A stretch of DNA of 5,876 bases from Desulfobacula sp. Its GTDB lineage: Bacteria > Desulfobacterota > Desulfobacteria > Desulfobacterales > Desulfobacteraceae. How positions within the stretch are numbered: position 1 is the first letter of the stretch; the number at the start of each line of letters is the position of its first letter. Location of the stretch: positions 1 through 5,876 of the forward strand of contig JAGLNZ010000613.1 in the NCBI GenBank assembly GCA_023139225.1, written 5' to 3'. The notes beneath the pieces were generated by a model. That model was given only the letters and a program-made list of their open reading frames with translations. It ran no database searches and was not told where the DNA came from. A program made the position numbers and the translations under genes. Below are positions 1 through 3,401 of the stretch, piece after piece.

Positions 1-14
1 TGTCAAGAAAAATA

Positions 15-43
15 TTGCCAAAAGCATAAAAAATGTTTAGTAT
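15..43 (+). promoter_or_regulatory. Possible sigma70-type promoter for the XRE-PIN operon
   Basis: TTGCCA (15-20) resembles the -35 consensus at 5 of 6 positions. After a 17-nt spacer it is followed by TAGTAT (38-43), which matches the -10 consensus at 4 of 6. A second -10-like box, TATTAT, lies at 74-79 without a convincing -35. The region is very AT-rich, so chance matches are likely. Its position upstream of the toxin-antitoxin operon is the main support. Confidence 0.3.
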
Positions 44-85
44 CTTATTGGGTATTTTTAATGGCACATAGAGTATTATAGTGTC

Positions 86-114
86 AAGTCGTTTTTTAAA
101 AAACAACCCGACTT
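86..114. promoter_or_regulatory. Inverted repeat / palindrome, candidate operator of the XRE protein
   Basis: AAGTCG (86-91) and CGACTT (109-114) form an inverted repeat that encloses the perfect 14-nt palindrome GTTTTTTAAAAAAC (91-104). TGTCAAG at 82-88 also occurs at 1-7 as a direct repeat. The block ends three bases before the Shine-Dalgarno sequence of the XRE gene. XRE antitoxins usually repress their own operon by binding palindromes at this place, so an operator role is a reasonable inference. A transcript hairpin that masks the ribosome binding site is the alternative. Confidence 0.4.
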
Positions 115-133
115 TTGGAGGAGATCTAAAAAC

Positions 134-685
134 ATGTGGTATAATAAAATCAATTTATACAAAACACTATGCATACCAGAAGGGGGCTATATGTCTTTTG
201 GAAAAAATCTCGCAAAAGTCAGAAAAGAAAAAGGGTTAACTCAAGAAGAACTTGTAAAAATAAGCGGTGTTGCCATTTCTCAAATCAGACGTTACGAGAC
301 AGACAAATCCACACCGTCACTTGATGCCATCATAAAATTAGTCTCAGTGCTGGGTGTATCCATCGATGAAATGGTCTTTAATAAAGCCACCGGTGTGGCT
401 CAAAACAAAATTATTGACCGTGAACTTTTAGAGCAGTTTGAGTCCATATCCGGAATGAGTGAGGATGAAAAGTACGTGGTTAAAAAGGTTCTTGAAGGGG
501 TCATTGTAAAACACCAAGTCGAGAAAGTTATGAGACCAAAAATTCAAAAATCCTGGTCAGAGAGGTTCAGAGACATCACCGACAGACTTGCACAAGGCGC
601 ACAGGATTATCCCCAGGATGATATCGACAATGTGATCGATGAGGCAGTGGACGCGGTAAGGAACAAAAAGTATGCCCATTCTTAA
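134..685 (+). CDS. XRE-family HTH antitoxin / autorepressor of a PIN toxin
   Basis: The predicted protein has 183 residues and is a DNA-binding antitoxin likely to repress its own operon and neutralise the downstream PIN RNase. Residues about 23-78 form a typical XRE helix-turn-helix, with FGKNLAKVRKEKGLTQEEL, then ISQIRRYE as recognition-helix region, then a third-helix block ending GVSIDEM. Residues 90-130 look alpha-helical. The acidic tail (DDIDNVIDEAVDAVR, 162-176) resembles the toxin-binding ends of small PIN antitoxins. Start choice is ambiguous. ATG 134 has GGAGGAG at 117-123, spaced 10 nt. ATG 191 (Met20) sits exactly where XRE domains normally begin and has AGGGGG only 4 nt upstream. 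The longer form adds 19 residues with no recognisable domain. The stop overlaps the PIN gene by 14 nt, which suggests translational coupling. The HTH assignment is firm; the antitoxin role rests on the neighbour and the tail. Confidence 0.88.
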   Translation: MWYNKINLYKTLCIPEGGYMSFGKNLAKVRKEKGLTQEELVKISGVAISQIRRYETDKSTPSLDAIIKLVSVLGVSIDEMVFNKATGVAQNKIIDRELLEQFESISGMSEDEKYVVKKVLEGVIVKHQVEKVMRPKIQKSWSERFRDITDRLAQGAQDYPQDDIDNVIDEAVDAVRNKKYAHS

Positions 686-1112
686 GGCTGTCATTGACAC
701 CAGCGTCATGGTCAGTGTCGCTTTTGCAAAACAGGGAATAGCCAGAAAACTGCGGGATTTGATTGCAGACAATGTCTTTACCATGGTCACCTCAAAGCCA
801 ATCCTCAAAGAGCTATATGAAGTGCTGCATTATCCCCACATCGTCCAGCGGTTCAATCCTTCAAAATCAGATATTGACGAGTTCATCGGCATGATCATAG
901 AAAATGCTATGGTCACCAAAAACACCTATCATATTGACGGGATCACAATAGATCCGGAAGATGACATGTTCATTGCCTGTGCTCTGGAGGGCGATGCTGA
1001 TTATATCGTCTCACGGGATCCACATCTGCGGAATATCAAGCATTTTCAAAGAATACAGATTATCGATGCAACCACATTTGTCAATAAAATCGACAAGAAA
1101 CAAGGACAATAA
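672..1112 (+). CDS. PIN-domain ribonuclease toxin (putative TA system toxin, PIN family)
   Basis: This 146-residue protein matches the full length of the PIN-family putative toxins (TIGR00305-like). PIN toxins are Mg2+-dependent single-strand RNases that stop translation by cutting RNA. The acidic active-site residues are visible: Asp9 in VIDTSV, Glu47 in KELYEVL, Asp98 in PEDDMFIACAL and Asp116 in VSRDPHL. The late GDADYIVSRD strand-loop is typical of the family, so the enzyme appears intact. The ATG overlaps the end of the XRE gene by 14 nt and has AAGGA at 658-662, spaced 9 nt. Both genes are therefore probably on one transcript, with the antitoxin made first. The RNA target cannot be told from sequence. 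The family call is secure; toxicity is inferred from family and operon. Confidence 0.9.
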   Translation: MPILKAVIDTSVMVSVAFAKQGIARKLRDLIADNVFTMVTSKPILKELYEVLHYPHIVQRFNPSKSDIDEFIGMIIENAMVTKNTYHIDGITIDPEDDMFIACALEGDADYIVSRDPHLRNIKHFQRIQIIDATTFVNKIDKKQGQ

Positions 1113-1195
1113 TCAAGGCCCGGCTCCATTTCCCCTCAAATGATCATTTTTTACCTTAGTCACTATTCAAGACCCGCCACTATTCTTATAACCTG
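1113..1195. other. Intergenic stretch with palindrome and imperfect direct repeat
   Basis: No gene is seen here. AAATGATCATTT (1138-1149) is a perfect 12-nt palindrome followed by further Ts. It could act as a weak terminator, but its stem is almost all A-T. Positions 1113-1130 and 1167-1184 match at 14 of 18 bases, and CACTATTC occurs at both 1161 and 1178. These repeats sit where the front half of the adjacent ParE-like gene has been lost, so they may mark the deletion. Confidence 0.35.
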
Positions 1196-1342
1196 TCCAG
1201 CAGAAAGGTGCCTGAGTATGATGCCGAAGATATCCGGGAGCTGATCGAAAAACCATACCGGATTATCTACCGGATCAAGCTGGATCAGATCGATGTCATT
1301 GCTGTGATCCATGGGGCACGGTTGATGCCGGAGGAGTTTTGA
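1196..1342 (+). pseudogene. ParE/RelE-superfamily toxin remnant (C-terminal half only)
   Basis: Reading from 1196 to the TGA at 1340-1342 gives 48 residues beginning SSRKVPEYD, continuing IRELIEKPYRIIYRIK and ending VIAVIHGARLMPEEF. This is the characteristic C-terminal half of ParE-type plasmid-stabilisation toxins, which poison DNA gyrase; their usual length is about 95-100 residues. The frame stays open upstream to a TAG at 1157-1159, but there is no ATG, GTG or TTG start, and those residues (SLFKTRHYSYN) do not look like ParE. The N-terminal half and any antitoxin gene are missing, so this is a decayed fragment. Its neighbour is another TA module, which fits a region that collects such modules. 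Confidence 0.8.
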
Positions 1343-1359
1343 AACTCCCTTTTTCTTTT
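1333..1359 (+). terminator. Rho-independent terminator
   Basis: GGAGTTT (1333-1339) pairs with AAACTCC (1342-1348), giving a 6-7 bp stem with a very tight loop. It is followed by CTTTTTCTTTT (1349-1359). The hairpin overlaps the TGA of the ParE remnant and points on the plus strand. It would end transcripts from the XRE-PIN side before they run into the convergent Rhs array. Confidence 0.6.
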
Positions 1360-1402
1360 ATGGGAAGGTGATATCCTTTTTATTAGACAAATACACCATT
1401 AA

Positions 1403-1867
1403 CTATTTCTGAGCCTCTAAAATAAGCCGCCTTTCTTCTTTATTAAAAATAAAGACATTTCTGCTGGCCCATTTATACGATGATAAAATCTTGGATGCCC
1501 TCGATTTTAAATACAAACCATATCCAGCCTTTGAATATTGTTTTGCAAATTTTTCATATTTCGTTTTCTTTACACCATGTCTTTTATTAAAATGCACATG
1601 ATGGCCTATTTCATGAAATATAATTTCAGAAAGCAATAACCCTCCTATCTCAAAATTTATTTCAAACGCATATTTTGGGATTGATACGTCAACGATATTA
1701 TTCAAAAAAATCTCAATATGATTTTTATTGAATTTGCTATCTTGAAAATAGAAAGCTTGGAGTTTGTCATATTGCTTTTTGTAATTATGGGGAACCTCAT
1801 TTTGAACAATTATATTGTCTAATCCAACAAGATCTCCTTCTTTCCAGTCTGCCAGTTTGTAACAAAA
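1403..1867 (-). CDS. HExxH metallopeptidase-like domain, frameshifted tip of orphan cassette 3
   Basis: The frame is open for 154 residues from 1867 (just after a TAG at 1868-1870) to TAG 1403-1405. It has no ATG; the only usable start is a TTG at 1703-1705, giving 100 residues. Protein-like sequence clearly extends upstream of that TTG ([15 protein letters not shown]). The motif HEIGH (nt 1601-1615) is preceded by a hydrophobic helix ([10 protein letters not shown]). Sixteen residues after the last motif His comes a Glu in [13 protein letters not shown], the expected third zinc ligand of gluzincin-like peptidases. The C-terminal [13 protein letters not shown] block I do not recognise from a named family. 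The reading overlaps orphan cassette 3 by 49 nt in the -1 frame, so the most likely origin is a toxin tip separated from its core by an indel. A free-standing metalloprotease gene that lost its start is the alternative. G+C is only about 30%. No immunity gene follows. Confidence 0.6.
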   Translation of the reverse strand, partial: FCYKLADWKEGDLVGLDNIIVQNEVPHNYKKQYDKLQAFYFQDSKFNKNHIEIFLNNIVDVSIPKYAFEINFEIGGLLLSEIIFHEIGHHVHFNKRHGVKKTKYEKFAKQYSKAGYGLYLKSRASKILSSYKWASRNVFIFNKEERRLILEAQK

Positions 1868-2121
1868 CTATATGTTGTTGAAGTCCCGCCAAATAACAAA
1901 AATCCACCTATAGTATCTCCTGCTCCAGACCATGTGTCTAACCCCAACGGATCAATATAATTGATAGGATTATTTGAGGTATAAACAAAAGGATTTATCC
2001 CCCCGGCCAACCCAATTGGCTCAGCTGTCAAGTATCTACCGGTATCTGGATCATAGTACCGGTGCATGTTATAGTGGTTTCCAGTTTCAGCGTCATAATA
2101 CTGGCCCGGGAACCTAAAATT
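1819..2121 (-). pseudogene. Orphan Rhs core-tip cassette 3 (truncated, frame-broken)
   Basis: The frame opens after an in-frame TGA (2122-2124) and encodes [13 protein letters not shown], then [27 protein letters not shown] and [12 protein letters not shown]. This is the last 60 residues of the RHS-associated core with an intact DPLGL cleavage-type motif. About 40 variable residues follow ([18 protein letters not shown]...) before TAG 1819-1821. There is no start codon ahead of the core; the first Met (2065-2067) replaces a conserved Trp inside it. Downstream, the HExxH frame overlaps the last 49 nt, so the original tip probably continued into that domain. The conserved Asp of PDPIGL is Glu here (AEPIGL). 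It is a displaced, silent cassette that would need recombination with an intact rhs gene to be expressed. Confidence 0.75.
1939..2118 (-). repeat. RHS core repeat, copy 3 of 3 (180 nt)
   Basis: These 60 codons, FRFPGQ to DPLGL, are co-linear without gaps with copies 2836-3015 and 3768-3947. The three copies share long exact DNA blocks such as the one around TACTATGATCC. They are the segments through which tips could be exchanged by homologous recombination. Confidence 0.85.
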
Positions 2122-2177
2122 TCAAAGAACATAAGAAGCTTTACAAAAAATAGATCTAATGTCCCAGGAATAGTGGC

Positions 2178-2588
2178 CTAAGTCCTTTCTTTGCCATTTT
2201 TCCATATCAGTAATAAATATGAATGAAAAAACAATATAATAATAGTCCATGGGATATCTACAGATCCAATTGAAAAGTATAACTGTATTGCTTTTGCAGC
2301 TGGCACTAAATCTAAAATTAGTAATAACAGCATTAAAAAGATGACAAATCTTGTAATATTCAATTTATTTTTAAAAATTAAAATCAATAATACAATTATA
2401 ACCGAGATGAAAAAATTTAATAGCAAATAAACTGATGAATAATTTGAAATCCACTCTTTACCAAATTGTATAACACTGTCGCTTGATTCAAAAGGTGCAT
2501 ATGAAAAAGTCATAGCTATAACCGTTCCAAACAAGACAGAAAAAATGATATAGCTAAACCATACTACCCGAAAATTTTTATTATTCAT
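2178..2588 (-). CDS. Four-helix membrane protein, probable immunity protein for tip 2
   Basis: This 136-residue protein has no recognised family. Four hydrophobic segments lie at about residues 8-29, 52-72, 79-97 and 111-129, joined by short loops with lysines, so it should sit in the inner membrane. The ATG (2586-2588) overlaps the stop of orphan cassette 2 by 8 nt. A GGAAAGG Shine-Dalgarno-like block lies 8-9 nt upstream. This is the tight toxin-immunity coupling expected in polymorphic toxin loci. Function is inferred from that placement only: protection against the cysteine-rich, membrane-helix-bearing tip 2. G+C is about 25% over 2281-2520 (hand count), far below the Rhs repeats, which fits lateral acquisition with its tip. 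Confidence 0.7.
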   Translation of the reverse strand: MNNKNFRVVWFSYIIFSVLFGTVIAMTFSYAPFESSDSVIQFGKEWISNYSSVYLLLNFFISVIIVLLILIFKNKLNITRFVIFLMLLLLILDLVPAAKAIQLYFSIGSVDIPWTIIILFFHSYLLLIWKNGKERT

Positions 2589-3018
2589 TATCCCAACCTT
2601 TCCGTTTACCGATCTCCTGTCCTATTGTTGAAGCTGTAGAGCCTAAAGGATCACTTCCAAAACCTAATAATGCAGCATATTTTATACACTTATTTGCACA
2701 CTTTGGAGCTGCCTTAGTTTGAGAATCTGTGCATCTATTTGGCAAATTTGCTCCCGTACATCTTTCCATACAATCTTTAAATATAAATACTGCCGCTGCT
2801 GCATAAGTACCAACAACGACGATAGCAACAACAGATTTACCTTCTGGGTCAATATATCGGGTAGGATTGTTATTCGCATAGACAAACGGATTGATCCCCC
2901 CATCCAACCCAATAGGATCAGGTGTCAGGTATCTCCCCGTCATAGGATCATAGTACCGATGCCAGTTATAGTGCAACCCAGTTTCATCATCCTGGTATTG
3001 TCCCGGGAACCTAAAATC
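2581..3018 (-). pseudogene. Orphan Rhs core-tip cassette 2 (cysteine-rich tip), no start codon
   Basis: The open frame begins after an in-frame TGA (3019-3021) with [14 protein letters not shown], continues [32 protein letters not shown] and ends the core at [10 protein letters not shown]. The usual final Leu of DPxGL is Lys here. An 84-residue tip follows: a hydrophobic helix ([18 protein letters not shown]), a cysteine-rich block spaced C-x3-C-x8-C-x10-C-x3-C, and a Gly-rich end ([12 protein letters not shown]). No ATG or GTG start precedes the core. A TTG at 2974-2976 falls inside it, replacing nothing, and is an unlikely start. The stop overlaps the next membrane-protein gene by 8 nt, which preserves the old operon layout. 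It is most simply a displaced C-terminal toxin cassette. The tip's activity is unknown. Confidence 0.75.
2836..3015 (-). repeat. RHS core repeat, copy 2 of 3 (180 nt)
   Basis: These 60 codons, FRFPGQ to DPEGK, are gap-free against the other two copies. It shares with copy 3 an upstream extension (ATG-A/T-TCTTTGA-A/G-ATTTTAGG) that is absent from the intact gene, so copies 2 and 3 have a common displaced ancestor. Confidence 0.85.
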
Positions 3019-3041
3019 TCAAAGATCATTTTATTTGTATA

Positions 3042-3371
3042 TTATTTTTTTATTTCTTTGTTTTTATCACCATTGGTCTCAATACCGAATGCTTTCCTAA
3101 TTTTTCTACCAATTCTATCTATAAACAAAAAACTGAATAATCCAAAACCAAAGGAAACTAATGTTATAATAATCTTTGTTTTAATAGTGATACCAGCAAA
3201 CCAAAAAACGGAGACAACAATACTAAGAAATAAAAAGCCGATTTTTAGTTGAAATTTATTATCTTCTATATCCGCCCCTCTTTTCTTATAGTAAATAATC
3301 AAAAATGCCATGGCAATTAAGGATAAGATTAGTATAGTTATAAATACAATTTTGAATTTTTCAGGTTCCAT
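3042..3371 (-). CDS. Three-helix membrane protein, probable immunity protein for the main Rhs tip
   Basis: This 109-residue protein has no recognised family. Hydrophobic segments lie at about residues 8-28, 43-61 and 66-84. The C-terminal tail is strongly basic and hydrophilic (RIGRKIRKAFG and a Lys-rich end) and probably cytoplasmic. The ATG (3369-3371) lies 30 nt after the stop of the large rhs gene, with AGGA about 12 nt upstream, so the two genes are co-transcribed. Small membrane proteins directly after an Rhs toxin tip are usually its immunity partner, and a membrane location fits a tip that acts on or across the inner membrane. This is inference from position. G+C is about 27% over 3061-3360 (hand count). 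Confidence 0.72.
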   Translation of the reverse strand: MEPEKFKIVFITILILSLIAMAFLIIYYKKRGADIEDNKFQLKIGFLFLSIVVSVFWFAGITIKTKIIITLVSFGFGLFSFLFIDRIGRKIRKAFGIETNGDKNKEIKK

Positions 3372-3401
3372 AATATATTAATTTTCCTATGTTTAATGAT
3401 T

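Noticed and set aside
557..808. 83-residue minus-strand frame across the XRE-PIN junction
   Set aside because: It is antisense to two well-supported genes, has no domain and no ribosome site; a shadow frame.
961..1143. 60-residue plus-strand frame inside the PIN gene
   Set aside because: It lies out of frame within the conserved DDMFIACAL region of the PIN toxin; chance frame.
1360..1402. Terminator for the minus-strand Rhs array
   Set aside because: Only a small GATATC palindrome is present, without a G+C-rich stem followed by a T run on the minus strand.
1819..1867. Programmed -1 frameshift joining cassette 3 to the metallopeptidase
   Set aside because: No proper X-XXY-YYZ slippery heptamer in the correct frame and no obvious stem-loop after it. 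A simple indel in a silent cassette is more likely.
2030..2134. Alternative frame starting at the shared ATG before cassettes 2 and 3 ([10 protein letters not shown]...)
   Set aside because: In both copies it runs only about 30-35 codons through the RHS core in the wrong frame and then stops. The sequences diverge in protein while the core frame is conserved.
2682..2912. 76-residue minus-strand frame inside orphan cassette 2
   Set aside because: It overlaps the core and tip in another frame, while the other frame shows clear RHS core homology.
2719..3252. 177-residue plus-strand frame
   Set aside because: It is antisense to cassette 2 and the three-helix membrane protein. Its composition (Ile, Arg, Asn, Pro rich) is what the reverse of AT-rich membrane genes gives.
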